Positions 1 to 9,540 are shown, counted from the stretch's first letter. The stretch: DNA of 41,203 nucleotides from an uncultured Bacilli bacterium (GCA_947625625.1 CANQPC010000010.1:1-41203); one strand, 5' to 3'. Numbers and translations: made by a program. The notes: generated from the letters alone by a model not told the origin.

Positions 1-70
1 AATTTCTTTATAAAGTATTGAATTTGTTAATAAGAATGACAGTTATAATTTCAAACTATAATTTTAACCT

Positions 71-105
71 GAAAAAAAAGAAAAAATAATTTCTTTTTTT
101 TTCTT
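71..105 (+). terminator. Candidate A/T-only terminator of an upstream gene
   Basis: An A-rich arm at 71-83 is nearly the reverse complement of the T-rich arm at 90-103, with a T-rich end. The stem has almost no G:C pairs, so it may simply be low-complexity sequence. Nothing else is supported in bases 1-157. Confidence 0.35.
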
Positions 106-118
106 TATATGCTATAAT
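90..118 (+). promoter_or_regulatory. Sigma-A promoter with extended -10 for the secretion operon
   Basis: TATAAT lies at 113-118, preceded by TGC at 110-112 as an extended -10. The -35 position (90-95) is poor. The first gene starts 40 bases downstream, and this is the only promoter seen before the block from 158 to 9540. Confidence 0.6.
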
Positions 119-157
119 GAAAATATAGTAAATTCTTGTCAAATGGAGCTGATATCT

Positions 158-2269
158 ATGAAGAAAAAAAAATATTTATTATTTATAACGCTATTAATTT
201 TATTAATGCCTACAATTAAAGCTAATGCTATTGTTATGTGGATGCAGTGTACTGATAGTGAAGATGGAGCATTAGAATATTATAATGATGTTTCTGGCGG
301 CGAAGAGCTTGCTTATCATAATACCTTTGCAATAGTTAATGGCGATATGAATAGTGTATCTTCAATAAGACATATAATGTATAATCCTAAAGACATTTTT
401 GGAGGCTATGGGCCTACTTTTGCAGTATATAGAGACAAATTGGGAGGCGTTGGAAGCAATTTATCTGGAAATATATGTTGGTATGAATCTTTTTTTCCAG
501 AAGCCGATCAATGTGATTCTGATGATATGCTAATAACTGAAAGTGAAATGAACAATGGTGTGTGCCCTATAGGAGTAGTAGAGCAAGATAAAGATGCTGG
601 AGCTGTTATTGGTGACTTTTTAATTTTTTATGGCAAAAAAATGCCACAGCCAACAAATACTGAATCACTCAATGAGTCAGCATTTGTAATATATGATTTT
701 GAAGATACATATGCAAATAAAAAGTATAAAATCATTGAAGGTTATAGTACTTCTGGATTACATATGTTTGCAACTACAATGCCAAAAAATGACTATAATG
801 AAGAATCTACCGATGAATATGGGGCTTATATTTATAATTTTGTGGGAGGATTTAATGATTCAATTAATAGATGTTATTTTGGAGAAAACAAACCTGATGA
901 TATAAATGATACAGTTGCTGTTACTGGCTATAGCAAAAAGTATATAACGACAACAGCCGCTGTTCAAGTTAAAATAATGTCGCGAATAGGAAGAAAATAT
1001 TTTGATATATTAGGAACACCAGAAGCACGAATGATAAATGGGCATTTTGCAACCGGGGAAACTACTGCAAGCACTGATGATTTGCCTCCAGATGGTTCTT
1101 ATAAATGTAATTTGAAAAATATTGAAGGAACATTAATAAAATCAACTGTAGATGACAAAACTTTAAATAACAAAATTGATGATTGGTATAAAGGAAACAG
1201 TGAAAACTTGTCAATTCTTATAGATACTATTAATTCCTTTTCTCCAGAAGATGAAAACTCTGATTATAAGTACAAGAATCTTATGGAAACAGCAAGAGCA
1301 ATAAGCGATGCAATTGATAATGGAAAAGATTATATTTTTAGTGAAGATTATTCAGCAAGGCAAGTGGCCACAGACTTAAATGCAGCCTATAATGAACTGG
1401 AGCCAATATTGACTGGAGAATTTACTTATAATGCAAAACAAGGAGGATGCGGTGAGGAAAATAATACTACTACGGTTGATCCAATTACATCAATAACGAC
1501 TAACTTTTATTGTGACTTTTTCAAAACATATGATATTACAAAATTATATGGAGAATATCAAGGCCTTTTAACTAATGTTTTCAAAGAAAAAATTGACAAA
1601 ATATTACAAAGTAAAATGAATTCTTCATCAAGCCCTGTTAAATTTAGAAGTATAAGCGATTTGATAGACATCGCAGAGGAATGCACTGTACTACTTGCTA
1701 AAGCAACTAATTATATTAAAAAAAATACTTCAGTTGATGTTGAAGAACTTAATAACAATTATTTGAAACTCATTGAAGAAAGAGGCTATCAGCTTGTTCT
1801 TGATTGTGAATCTTTAATTGGCGAAGACTTACAAGACAGAATTGAAGGATACACAAATATCATCAAAATTGCTATACCAATAATTCTTATTGGATTAGGT
1901 ATTATTGATTTTACTAAAGCAGTATTTGCTGGCGATGACGATCAAATGTCAAAAGCGCAAAAAGATTTCCTTAAAAGATTAGGAATAGCAATACTTATCT
2001 TTTTAGTACCAACAATCGTTAAAATTGTTTTGGGAATAGCAAACAAAGTTTGGACATTTATTGAACCAGATAGTTGTGGAATATTGGAAACAAAATCTTC
2101 TGAAGCTAGTTTCCCAAAAATAGAAAAAGATTGTTATCACTGTGATTCTACTAACGTAACAATGTGGTTTACGCCATCACAAATGATTCAAGATAAGAGC
2201 TGCTCTAGTAAATGGATGATTATTAAGGATTCGGAAAACGATGAACGTTGTAGAGCTGAAACCAAATAA
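158..2269 (+). CDS. Secreted Cys-rich protein with VirB2-like two-helix C-terminal region
   Basis: 703 residues. The ATG at 158 is preferred to an in-frame ATG at 143 because GGAG (145-148) sits at the right distance from it and a signal peptide (MKKKK plus a hydrophobic stretch) follows at once. The large middle part is extracytoplasmic and Cys-containing, and I do not recognise it. Residues about 566-590 and 605-632 form two hydrophobic helices joined by a charged turn (AGDDDQMSKAQKDF), the layout of VirB2/TrbC-type pilin regions. The last 45 residues hold a four-Cys module beginning CYHC at residue 659; it resembles the repeats of the surface protein at 9838-11739. As first gene of a type IV secretion-like operon it may be a surface or channel component. 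The pilin-like reading is inference from topology and position. Confidence 0.6.
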   Translation: MKKKKYLLFITLLILLMPTIKANAIVMWMQCTDSEDGALEYYNDVSGGEELAYHNTFAIVNGDMNSVSSIRHIMYNPKDIFGGYGPTFAVYRDKLGGVGSNLSGNICWYESFFPEADQCDSDDMLITESEMNNGVCPIGVVEQDKDAGAVIGDFLIFYGKKMPQPTNTESLNESAFVIYDFEDTYANKKYKIIEGYSTSGLHMFATTMPKNDYNEESTDEYGAYIYNFVGGFNDSINRCYFGENKPDDINDTVAVTGYSKKYITTTAAVQVKIMSRIGRKYFDILGTPEARMINGHFATGETTASTDDLPPDGSYKCNLKNIEGTLIKSTVDDKTLNNKIDDWYKGNSENLSILIDTINSFSPEDENSDYKYKNLMETARAISDAIDNGKDYIFSEDYSARQVATDLNAAYNELEPILTGEFTYNAKQGGCGEENNTTTVDPITSITTNFYCDFFKTYDITKLYGEYQGLLTNVFKEKIDKILQSKMNSSSSPVKFRSISDLIDIAEECTVLLAKATNYIKKNTSVDVEELNNNYLKLIEERGYQLVLDCESLIGEDLQDRIEGYTNIIKIAIPIILIGLGIIDFTKAVFAGDDDQMSKAQKDFLKRLGIAILIFLVPTIVKIVLGIANKVWTFIEPDSCGILETKSSEASFPKIEKDCYHCDSTNVTMWFTPSQMIQDKSCSSKWMIIKDSENDERCRAETK

Positions 2270-2291
2270 TATGTATTATTTAAATTAAAAT

Positions 2292-2328
2292 AATTTTAGA
2301 GCTAACTATAAATAATAGCTTCTAAATT
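2292..2328 (+). promoter_or_regulatory. Hairpin just upstream of a ribosome binding site
   Basis: Two arms (about 2292-2304 and 2316-2328, cores AGAGCTA and TAGCTTCT) pair with one bulge. AGGAGG follows at 2331-2336. There is no T-run, so it is not a terminator. It could be an mRNA processing or stability element between the first two genes. Confidence 0.35.
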
Positions 2329-2340
2329 AGAGGAGGTATT

Positions 2341-4467
2341 ATGATTTACCATTTAGGATTTTTCTCAGATATTGGCTTTGCTATTCAGCAAGCATGGAGA
2401 ACGTGGAGCTGTAAGTTTGCCGCTGTTTTGTATAATTTTATAGTTGACTTATATAATGTTTTTATGTATGTCGCTAGATCCGAATTTCTCAATGATGATT
2501 TTGTGCAAAACATATACAATAGGGTAGGTATGATACTTGGTATATTTATGGTTTTTCGTCTTACTTTTTCACTTATTCAGTCACTAATAAATCCAGATAC
2601 TATTACTGATGATAAAAAAGGATTTGCTGGAGTTATAAAAAGAAGCGTTATTTCCATAGTACTTTTAGGAATTACACCATCTCTTTTTCGAATGGCTTTC
2701 GATTTACAGAGAATAATAGTTGGAACTGAAAATGACACAAACAACATAATTTATAAATTTATTATAGCCGATGAAACACCAGCTCAGGCTGCAACCTTTG
2801 GTCATAGATTAGCTACTGAGCTATTTTTCCACTTTTATACTCCAAATGAAAATTATGATCTTAATTTAGGAAGTGAAGTAGTTTCCTCTCCTGATGGTGG
2901 AGTAATTATTGCATCTGAAGATTTTGCCAGTATACAAGAAAAAATAGAAAAAGGCGAAGAAGATTTTGGCTTTGCTGTTAACTACTTAAGCCTTATAGAA
3001 GGTGGAGAATATTTAGTAGAATGGAATGAACTGTTTGCTATAGCAGTAGCTTTAGTGGTCATATATTTGTTAATTATTTATTGTATTCAAGTAGCTGCTC
3101 GTGTTATTCAGTTAGCATATCTTCAACTAGTAGCACCTATTCCAATTCTTTCATATATTGGAAGCCCTGAAGGAACATTTCAAAATTGGATTAAGCAGTG
3201 TATGACTACATATCTTGACTTATTTATAAGATTAGCAATAATTTATTTTATTATCGCAGTATCCGGTATGATCTTAGAAGCTTATGATGATAATAAATTA
3301 TTAACTAGTACAGGCTTACAAAAAGGTGATTCACAACTAATATGGGTTGAAATATTTCTTCTTTTAGGGTTACTAATATTTGGAAAGAAAGTACCTGAAC
3401 TATTAAAAGAGTTATTCCCTAGTGCAGGAGGAGCGGCTAAGTTGAGCCTTTTCAAATCACCTAAGGGATTACTTCAAGACTTTAAGAATACTCCGCTTGA
3501 TTGGGGAAGAAGAGCAATAGGTTGGGGTGGAAAAAAAGCCATCAATTTTACTGATCGAAAAATACATCATCTACCAAAGCCAAGAAACAAAGTTCAGCAA
3601 TGGTTAGATAAACAAGCTCCAGGACATGCAGAAGCAGTAAAGAATAAATATGAAATAAATGATAGAGACGAATTGTTAAAAATGGGTGCAGATATTAATA
3701 ATAAGCATGGACGTTACGATTCAAATGGAAAATGGCAATTAAGTGACGAAGCTTTTTCAAATGCAGAATTTAGAAAAAGTTGGAATGCAGTTAATGCAGC
3801 AAAAGCAGATGAAAAAGCTGCAAGACAAAAATTGGAAGGATTGCAAAGAGATGCAGCCCGTGGAGTACAAAATGAAGATGCAATTAAAGCAGCAGAAAAA
3901 GAATATAATGCAGCAAATGCTAGATTAGAATATGCAAAACAAAATCATGAAAATAATAGAAAAATATACTCTCGCGATGCCAGAAGAGAAGATGCATCTA
4001 AGTATGATAGCACTATGCATCCAAAACCAGATAAAAAAATATCAAGGCCTGGTTCAACACCTGGTTCTAGTTCAAAACCTGGTTCTGGTTCATCACCTGG
4101 CTCTGGTTCATCACCTGGCTCTAGTTCATCACCTGGTTCTAGACCAACATCAGGATCTAATTCAGGAACTGGTAGTACTTCGTCTGGCTCAGGTACCTAT
4201 TATACTGATTACACGAGCTCATCATCAGATCAAGGAACTAGTAGTACTTCGTCTGGCTCAAATACTTATTATACTAACGACATGAGCTCATCATCTGATC
4301 AAGGAACTGGTGGTACTCCATCTGATTCAGGTACTACTTACACTAATTACACGGGATCATCATTTGACCAAGGAACTAGCGGTACCTCATCTAGTTCAAA
4401 TAATACTTATACTTCAGGTGATTCTACAGATTATACAAATGGAAGTAATGATGATTACTATTATTAA
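2341..4467 (+). CDS. VirB6/TrbL-like polytopic membrane protein with repetitive Ser/Gly/Pro tail
   Basis: 708 residues starting behind a perfect AGGAGG. The N-terminal half is polytopic: clear hydrophobic segments lie near residues 62-80, 98-120, 230-275, 293-317 and 337-357. This layout and the position before PrgI and VirB4 fit the VirB6/TrbL inner-membrane channel family of Gram-positive conjugation systems. Residues about 390-470 are basic and soluble. A probable coiled coil rich in Ala, Glu, Lys and Arg covers about 480-545. The last ~140 residues are low complexity: PGSxSS hexapeptides, then 23-residue repeats rich in Ser, Thr, Gly and Tyr. The tail is encoded by DNA tandem repeats likely to vary in length. 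No enzyme motif is seen. VirB6 assignment rests on topology and neighbours. Confidence 0.65.
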   Translation: MIYHLGFFSDIGFAIQQAWRTWSCKFAAVLYNFIVDLYNVFMYVARSEFLNDDFVQNIYNRVGMILGIFMVFRLTFSLIQSLINPDTITDDKKGFAGVIKRSVISIVLLGITPSLFRMAFDLQRIIVGTENDTNNIIYKFIIADETPAQAATFGHRLATELFFHFYTPNENYDLNLGSEVVSSPDGGVIIASEDFASIQEKIEKGEEDFGFAVNYLSLIEGGEYLVEWNELFAIAVALVVIYLLIIYCIQVAARVIQLAYLQLVAPIPILSYIGSPEGTFQNWIKQCMTTYLDLFIRLAIIYFIIAVSGMILEAYDDNKLLTSTGLQKGDSQLIWVEIFLLLGLLIFGKKVPELLKELFPSAGGAAKLSLFKSPKGLLQDFKNTPLDWGRRAIGWGGKKAINFTDRKIHHLPKPRNKVQQWLDKQAPGHAEAVKNKYEINDRDELLKMGADINNKHGRYDSNGKWQLSDEAFSNAEFRKSWNAVNAAKADEKAARQKLEGLQRDAARGVQNEDAIKAAEKEYNAANARLEYAKQNHENNRKIYSRDARREDASKYDSTMHPKPDKKISRPGSTPGSSSKPGSGSSPGSGSSPGSSSSPGSRPTSGSNSGTGSTSSGSGTYYTDYTSSSSDQGTSSTSSGSNTYYTNDMSSSSDQGTGGTPSDSGTTYTNYTGSSFDQGTSGTSSSSNNTYTSGDSTDYTNGSNDDYYY
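4048..4150 (+). repeat. 18-bp tandem repeats encoding PGSxSS units
   Basis: About five to six copies of an 18-base unit (core CCTGGTTCTGGTTCATCA) with point differences, in frame in the VirB6-like gene. Whole-unit gain or loss would keep the frame. Confidence 0.85.
4165..4440 (+). repeat. 69-bp tandem repeats (three full copies plus a decayed fourth)
   Basis: Units start at 4165, 4234, 4303 and 4372, exactly 69 bases apart, each opening with GGAACT. Each encodes 23 residues of the pattern GTxxTxSxSxTYYTxxxSSSxDQ. The fourth copy is diverged. Confidence 0.88.
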
Positions 4468-4491
4468 AATATAAAAGGAGTGTGATATTAG

Positions 4492-4815
4492 ATGAATGGC
4501 TATTTAGTACCAGCTAATGCTAAAAGAGGTACATTAATATTTAATGTATTTAAACCATTTGATTTGATTATGTTTGGAACTGGAATTTTAATAACTCTGT
4601 TATTATTAGTAACGGTAAATTCTAATGATACTGTAGTCGTATTACTATCGTGTTTGCCAGTTGCCATTACCGGATTCTTAGTAATTCCTATTCCAAATTA
4701 TCATAATGTATTAGGTGTTATTCAAAGTGTCTTTAACTATATTTCAGAAAGAAGAAATTATATATGGAAGGGTTGGTGTTTCTATGAAAAGCTCGGAAAC
4801 GAAGAAAAAAAATAG
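4492..4815 (+). CDS. PrgI-like small membrane protein (VirB3 position)
   Basis: 107 residues with AGGAG 11 bases upstream of the ATG. Two hydrophobic segments occupy about residues 25-42 and 47-66, then a short cytoplasmic tail containing ISERRNYIW. Length, two-helix topology and position directly before the VirB4-type genes match PrgI/TrsC-like proteins of Gram-positive type IV secretion systems, which fill the VirB3 role at the inner membrane next to VirB4. Its 3' end overlaps the next gene by 32 bases, which suggests translational coupling. Confidence 0.72.
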   Translation: MNGYLVPANAKRGTLIFNVFKPFDLIMFGTGILITLLLLVTVNSNDTVVVLLSCLPVAITGFLVIPIPNYHNVLGVIQSVFNYISERRNYIWKGWCFYEKLGNEEKK

Positions 4816-5347
4816 TTCAAAATTTACTGAAGATTGGCTACCTATAAATTCTATATCTAATGGAAGCATTTTATTAGATAACAAATTAAAAGTAACCGGA
4901 GTGAAGATAAAGCCAAGAAATATCTTTATTCTAGATGGATATACTCAAGATAATGTTATTATTTCTTTAAAAAACTTCTATAATACTATTGACTTTGAAT
5001 TTTGGCTTATATCTGCCGATCGTCCTGTTGATTTAAATAATTACTTAGCTAGATTACAATTATTACATAGTCAAACATCGAGTCCAGCCATTCGTAAATT
5101 AATAAATCAAGATATCGACAAAGCTAATGACTTTATGAATAATAATATAACCGATACTGAGTATTATATTTTATTCAAAGAAAAGAATGATGATTTAATT
5201 CAAAAGAGACTTCGAACATTAATAACCGGCTTAGCTAATGCTGGTCTTGAGTCCAAACAAGTATCTAATGATGACTTAAGAATAATTTTAGATAATTTCT
5301 TAAATAGTGGAATGACAACTAATTTTGGGACGGTGATTTCGCAATGA
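4784..5347 (+). CDS. TrsD-position protein, possibly a detached VirB4 N-terminal domain
   Basis: 187 residues from the ATG at 4784 (GGAAGG at 4766-4771). An ATG 69 bases upstream in the same frame lies deep in the preceding gene and is less likely. It is soluble, with no signal peptide, membrane segment or nucleotide-binding motif. Alternating strand- and helix-like stretches (LDNKLKVTGVKIKPRNIF, then a helical middle) fit the ferredoxin-like N-terminal folds of VirB4/TraC proteins. Its stop overlaps the VirB4 start (ATGA at 5344-5347), so the two are translationally coupled. In staphylococcal trs-type systems a protein of about this size (TrsD) lies between the PrgI-like TrsC and the VirB4-like TrsE. 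I infer equivalence from order and size. Confidence 0.6.
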   Translation: MKSSETKKKNSSKFTEDWLPINSISNGSILLDNKLKVTGVKIKPRNIFILDGYTQDNVIISLKNFYNTIDFEFWLISADRPVDLNNYLARLQLLHSQTSSPAIRKLINQDIDKANDFMNNNITDTEYYILFKEKNDDLIQKRLRTLITGLANAGLESKQVSNDDLRIILDNFLNSGMTTNFGTVISQ

Positions 5348-7128
5348 ACTTAAAAAGTGAATTAGCACCTAAAGGATTACAATTTAATCCATCAGATTTT
5401 GTTATTAGTGATAAATATGCTACGATTCTAACTGTTATATCTTATCCTAGATATATTGGAACTGGTTACCTAGCTAATTTAACTAATATGTCTGGTGTAA
5501 AATTAGTTATTAAACATATTCCTCTTCCTTTTACTGTTTTAGCCAAGATGCTAAATAAAGAGATAGCGGACTTAAGAGGTAGATATCAGCAAGAAAAAGA
5601 TCGTACTATTCAAGAGAGAATTAGACAAGATGTTGATTCATTAGAATACTTTATTCAGCAGTTTACTGCTTCTCAAGCTAAAACTTTTGATTTTCAAATG
5701 CATATTATGGTAACTGCAGATACTAGAGAATCATTAGAAATGAAAAAGGTAAGTCTTAAAAACTACTTAGATGCTATGCAATTAAAGGCAATACCATTAA
5801 GATTTGAACAAGAGAGAGTATTAAAATCTATTCTCCCCATTTTTGATAAACAACCAATCGAAGAAAGAATAGGAACTCCTATGCCTTCTCCAACAATGGC
5901 CGCTATGTATCCATTTATTTTTGATAGTATTAAAGATGATGGTCTATCAACTCTTTTAGGGGTAGATTTTTCTGGTGGAGTAGTTTTATTTAATCAATTC
6001 CAATATCAAATTAGAAAAGAAAGTAATCGTAATAATGCTAATATGATTATTTTAGGTACATCTGGTAGTGGTAAATCGACCGCCGCTAAATTAATTCTCC
6101 GAAGCCATATCCGCAATGGTTATCAAATTGTAGCGGTTGATCCCGAAGGTGAAATTAGTGAAATGACTACTATGTATGGAGGAGATGTTATCGACCTTGG
6201 TAAAGGTGGAGAATACGGTATGGTAAATCCTTTAGAAGTAGTTTTAGATGCCGATGAAGAAGAAATAAAAAATGGTTTAGGATACACTGCTTTAAATAAG
6301 ACTCTTCAATCTTTAAAAGCCTTTATGAAATACTATTCGCCAGATATTGAAGAGGACGTTCTCGCTTTATTTAGTGAAGTTGTTCAAGATACTTATGCAA
6401 GGTTTGGTATCACCTTCACATCTGATTTTTCTAAATTTACTTCAAATGATTATCCAACATTTGGCGATGTCTACGTAACAGTTACAAGTAAATTAACATC
6501 TATGACTGTAAAGACTCATGAAAGAGATGTTATGGAAAGACTAGAGCTTAAATTACGACCATTAGTTAGAGAATTAAAATATTACTTTAATGGACATACT
6601 TCTATCAATACCGAAAGTGATTTTCTAGTATTTAACATTAAAGAATTAATGAATTCGGATGTTAATATTCGAAATGCTCTATTATTTAATGTCCTTAAGT
6701 TTGCTTGGGGATTATGTTTAAACCCTAATGTTAATACTGTTTTATCTGTTGATGAAGCCCATGTTTTACTAGGGGCTAAAAACGAATTAGGAGCTGAATT
6801 CTTAGCTCAAGTTCAAAGACGAGCAAGAAAATATAATACTGGAACAATTATCATAACTCAGCAGCCTTCAGACTTTGTAGCGGATGGTATCTTAATGCAT
6901 GGTAAAGCTATTTTTGATAACTCATCATACTACCTAGTAATGGGACTAAAAAAACAAGCTGTTGAAGATTTATCGATGTTAATAGATTTAAATGATAATG
7001 AAAAAGAAAGCATCAAAAGATTTAGTCAAGGAGAAGCATTGTTCGTTTGTGGTAATCGAAGAATGCAAATTAATGTTATTGTAACTGAAGAAGAATTGGA
7101 ATCATTCGGTTCAGGTGGTGGATTGTAA
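5344..7128 (+). CDS. VirB4-family conjugation/secretion ATPase
   Basis: 594 residues. The N-terminal ~200 residues are the VirB4-type domain that contacts the membrane components. The RecA-like motor domain has Walker A GTSGSGKST at residues 238-246 and Walker B LSVDEAH with D470-E471. After it comes the segment RRARKYNTGTIIITQQPSDF typical of VirB4/TrsE ATPases. The protein powers assembly or substrate transfer of a type IV secretion channel at the cytoplasmic face of the membrane. All ATPase motifs are intact, so the machine is probably functional. It starts in an ATGA overlap with the upstream gene. At 594 residues it is of TrsE size, short of the ~800-residue VirB4 proteins. Confidence 0.92.
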   Translation: MNLKSELAPKGLQFNPSDFVISDKYATILTVISYPRYIGTGYLANLTNMSGVKLVIKHIPLPFTVLAKMLNKEIADLRGRYQQEKDRTIQERIRQDVDSLEYFIQQFTASQAKTFDFQMHIMVTADTRESLEMKKVSLKNYLDAMQLKAIPLRFEQERVLKSILPIFDKQPIEERIGTPMPSPTMAAMYPFIFDSIKDDGLSTLLGVDFSGGVVLFNQFQYQIRKESNRNNANMIILGTSGSGKSTAAKLILRSHIRNGYQIVAVDPEGEISEMTTMYGGDVIDLGKGGEYGMVNPLEVVLDADEEEIKNGLGYTALNKTLQSLKAFMKYYSPDIEEDVLALFSEVVQDTYARFGITFTSDFSKFTSNDYPTFGDVYVTVTSKLTSMTVKTHERDVMERLELKLRPLVRELKYYFNGHTSINTESDFLVFNIKELMNSDVNIRNALLFNVLKFAWGLCLNPNVNTVLSVDEAHVLLGAKNELGAEFLAQVQRRARKYNTGTIIITQQPSDFVADGILMHGKAIFDNSSYYLVMGLKKQAVEDLSMLIDLNDNEKESIKRFSQGEALFVCGNRRMQINVIVTEEELESFGSGGGL

Positions 7129-7166
7129 AATAATACAATAACCTTAAAGTCTGGTGGTGAAGCAAA

Positions 7167-8570
7167 ATGAAAGAAAATAGTTATAAAGAACAAAATAAAG
7201 TTAAAAATGATGAAAATCCTATTAAAAAGCCAAATACTCCAATGCGAGGAATTCCCAATCAAGAATCACCTAATTCTAGTAATGATGAAAAACCAGACAA
7301 TAATGTTGAAGATTCTAAAGAAAATTCAGAGACTCCTGCTTCACAAGAAAGTCCTTCCTCTTTAGAAAATAACGGAAGTGATGAAAATAATTCTGAAGCC
7401 GAAGCCACTATCAAAATGCCAAAAAGCGTAAAAAAACTTTTAATAGCGGCTATTGCTGGAATTATAAGTTTAATAATGCAAATAATTATCTTTTTAATTG
7501 TCTTATTCTTACCAGTTTTGTTAGTCCTTGGAATAGTAGGGTCTATCTTTGGTAACGATTCTGGCATATCAAGTTCACCATTTAATGGAGGAATCTATAC
7601 TCAGGTTAATTCTTCTTATTGGTGGCCTGTAGCTACAGCCGAAGATGGATTGGACTATGATGATGGAGAGCCAGTTACTGTCAGTATAAGTTCTGAATTT
7701 GGAAGTCGTACTGATCCAATAACTGGTGCTGAAAATGATAATCATCAAGGAATAGATATAAGTGTAGCTGGCTATGGCAATGGTGAAGTAAATATTATTG
7801 CTGCTAGAGATGGAACAGTCATTTATCCAACTTCTAGTTCTCCATTAAATTGTTCATCTGATGGTTCAGACACAAGCTGTGGTGGTGGATATGGTAATTA
7901 TGTAAAGATCCAGCATGATGATGGTAGCATTACCTTATATGGCCATCTTTATGCCAACACAATTACTGTTAAAGAAGGAGATACCGTAAAACAAGGACAA
8001 GTTATTGGCAAAATGGGAAGTAGTGGAAGCAGTACGGGAACACATTTACATTTTGGTATAGAAGTTAATGGTGCTTTTGTTGACCCATTAAACTACATTT
8101 CACCATCAGATACCAGACCCAATGTTCATAATAGCGGTTTATATGTAAGTGGTGATTCTAATAAGCAATCTGTATGTCTAACTCTTCAAAACAGTGGTTT
8201 ATCTCAAAACGGTATTGCGGCAATAATGACAAACATGAGTCATGAAAGTGGTTTTGAACCTACCGCTTTAGGAGATAATGGAACTAGTTATGGTCTTTGC
8301 CAGTGGCATAATGAAAGATATGATGATTTAAAGAATACTTGTCAGAATGACTATAGTACAATAGCTTGTCAAATAGAATATTTGCTCCATGATCTAGAAA
8401 GTTATTCTGGTTTATATAATGACCTTAAAGAAGGCTCTTTATCAGCCGAAGAACTGACATATAATTTTTGCTTTTCTTTTGAAGTCCCTGCAGACACTGA
8501 AAAAACTTGTAATTCTAGAACAAATGAAACTAAAACTTATAGTAGTTATGTTTATAGTGGATGTCAGTAA
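7167..8570 (+). CDS. Membrane-anchored M23 (LytM) endopeptidase fused to phage-type lysozyme domain
   Basis: 467 residues. An acidic, Ser/Asn-rich cytoplasmic N-terminus (1-88) is followed by one membrane segment (about 90-128). The M23 domain covers about residues 170-315. Zinc ligands are H193 and D197 in NHQGIDIS and H295 in THLHFG, with H293 as the other active-site His. The C-terminal ~145 residues (NGIAAIMTNMSHESGF, then YGLCQW) match the phage-tail lysozyme family, with E360 as candidate catalytic acid. This two-enzyme layout is typical of the VirB1-like wall hydrolases of Gram-positive conjugation systems, which open peptidoglycan for the channel. Start choice: GGTGGTGA precedes the ATG. 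A walled host is implied. Confidence 0.9.
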   Translation: MKENSYKEQNKVKNDENPIKKPNTPMRGIPNQESPNSSNDEKPDNNVEDSKENSETPASQESPSSLENNGSDENNSEAEATIKMPKSVKKLLIAAIAGIISLIMQIIIFLIVLFLPVLLVLGIVGSIFGNDSGISSSPFNGGIYTQVNSSYWWPVATAEDGLDYDDGEPVTVSISSEFGSRTDPITGAENDNHQGIDISVAGYGNGEVNIIAARDGTVIYPTSSSPLNCSSDGSDTSCGGGYGNYVKIQHDDGSITLYGHLYANTITVKEGDTVKQGQVIGKMGSSGSSTGTHLHFGIEVNGAFVDPLNYISPSDTRPNVHNSGLYVSGDSNKQSVCLTLQNSGLSQNGIAAIMTNMSHESGFEPTALGDNGTSYGLCQWHNERYDDLKNTCQNDYSTIACQIEYLLHDLESYSGLYNDLKEGSLSAEELTYNFCFSFEVPADTEKTCNSRTNETKTYSSYVYSGCQ

Positions 8571-8583
8571 AGGAGATTTTATA

Positions 8584-9540
8584 ATGAAGATATCTAAAAG
8601 TGAAATAAAAACATTAATTATTATATTATTAATATGTGCTATTTGTACTATTTTAGTATTTTTTCTAAGTATCAAAAGTAATAGTGATAGATTAGCAGCG
8701 GTAACAGAATATAATACTTTCTTTTCTGCAAATAAGTATGCCAATAATTATTTAAATTATCTCTCTAATAGAAATAACGCATCTATTTACAATTTAATAT
8801 ATAAAGATTATATAGAAAAAAATAATGTAACAGAAGACAATATCTTAAATACTGTTGACATATATACTGATAGCCTTTCTTTAAAAATAAAAAGCATGGA
8901 TTATGTAGAAATAAAAGATAATTATGCCTATTATATACAAGGTAGCCTTATTCAAAATAATTATGATTCCAAAGAGACAATAAAAGATAATTTTCAAATA
9001 TTTGTTTTAACTGACTTTAATAATTTAACATTTGCAGTATATCCACTTAAAAATAATGATAATTATAAGAAAATTATCGATAACATTAAAGAAATCAATA
9101 TACCAAAAAATAGTACTAATGCCATGACTAAAACAGCATCAATAACTAAAGATGAAGTATGTATTCTATATTTATCAGATTTTGTTGATAAATTATTCAA
9201 TGATTTAAACTCTTCATACACTATGCTTAATGATAATATGAAAAAGCTTTATCCCAATATAAATTCTTATCAATCATATATTGAAAGTAAAATTAACAAG
9301 ATAACAACAGGAATAGATAGTTGTAAAGTAGAAAGTGGATCTGATGGTAGAACATATTCTGTAATTGATAAAAATAAAAATAGATACATCTTTAACGAAA
9401 GTTCAATATTAAATTATAAAGCCGAAATATATTTATATGAAGATATAGCAACTGAAAGCAATAATACTGACAATTCTGTTGATAATACAGCAGAAAATTC
9501 ATCGAGTAGCTCTGAAATTCCAGATAATCAAAATGAATAA
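8584..9540 (+). CDS. Single-pass membrane protein, candidate VirB8/TcpC-like component
   Basis: 318 residues from ATG 8584, chosen for AGGAG at 8571-8575; a longer in-frame reading would run back inside the previous gene. A short cytoplasmic N-terminus is followed by a membrane segment (about residues 8-29), then an extracytoplasmic part. That part shows two similar halves, each a helical stretch followed by strands: about 40-170 and 195-290. The tail is Ser/Asn/Glu-rich. One N-terminal helix plus two NTF2-like lobes is the architecture of VirB8-like proteins such as TcpC. The location in the operon agrees, but I recognise no diagnostic motif, so this is an inference. Another extracytoplasmic channel protein is the alternative. 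Confidence 0.5.
   Translation: MKISKSEIKTLIIILLICAICTILVFFLSIKSNSDRLAAVTEYNTFFSANKYANNYLNYLSNRNNASIYNLIYKDYIEKNNVTEDNILNTVDIYTDSLSLKIKSMDYVEIKDNYAYYIQGSLIQNNYDSKETIKDNFQIFVLTDFNNLTFAVYPLKNNDNYKKIIDNIKEINIPKNSTNAMTKTASITKDEVCILYLSDFVDKLFNDLNSSYTMLNDNMKKLYPNINSYQSYIESKINKITTGIDSCKVESGSDGRTYSVIDKNKNRYIFNESSILNYKAEIYLYEDIATESNNTDNSVDNTAENSSSSSEIPDNQNE

Noticed and set aside
3932-4285. 117-codon frame in +2 relative to the VirB6-like gene
   Set aside because: Its Leu/Val/His repeats are an off-frame reading of the Ser/Gly/Pro tandem repeats.
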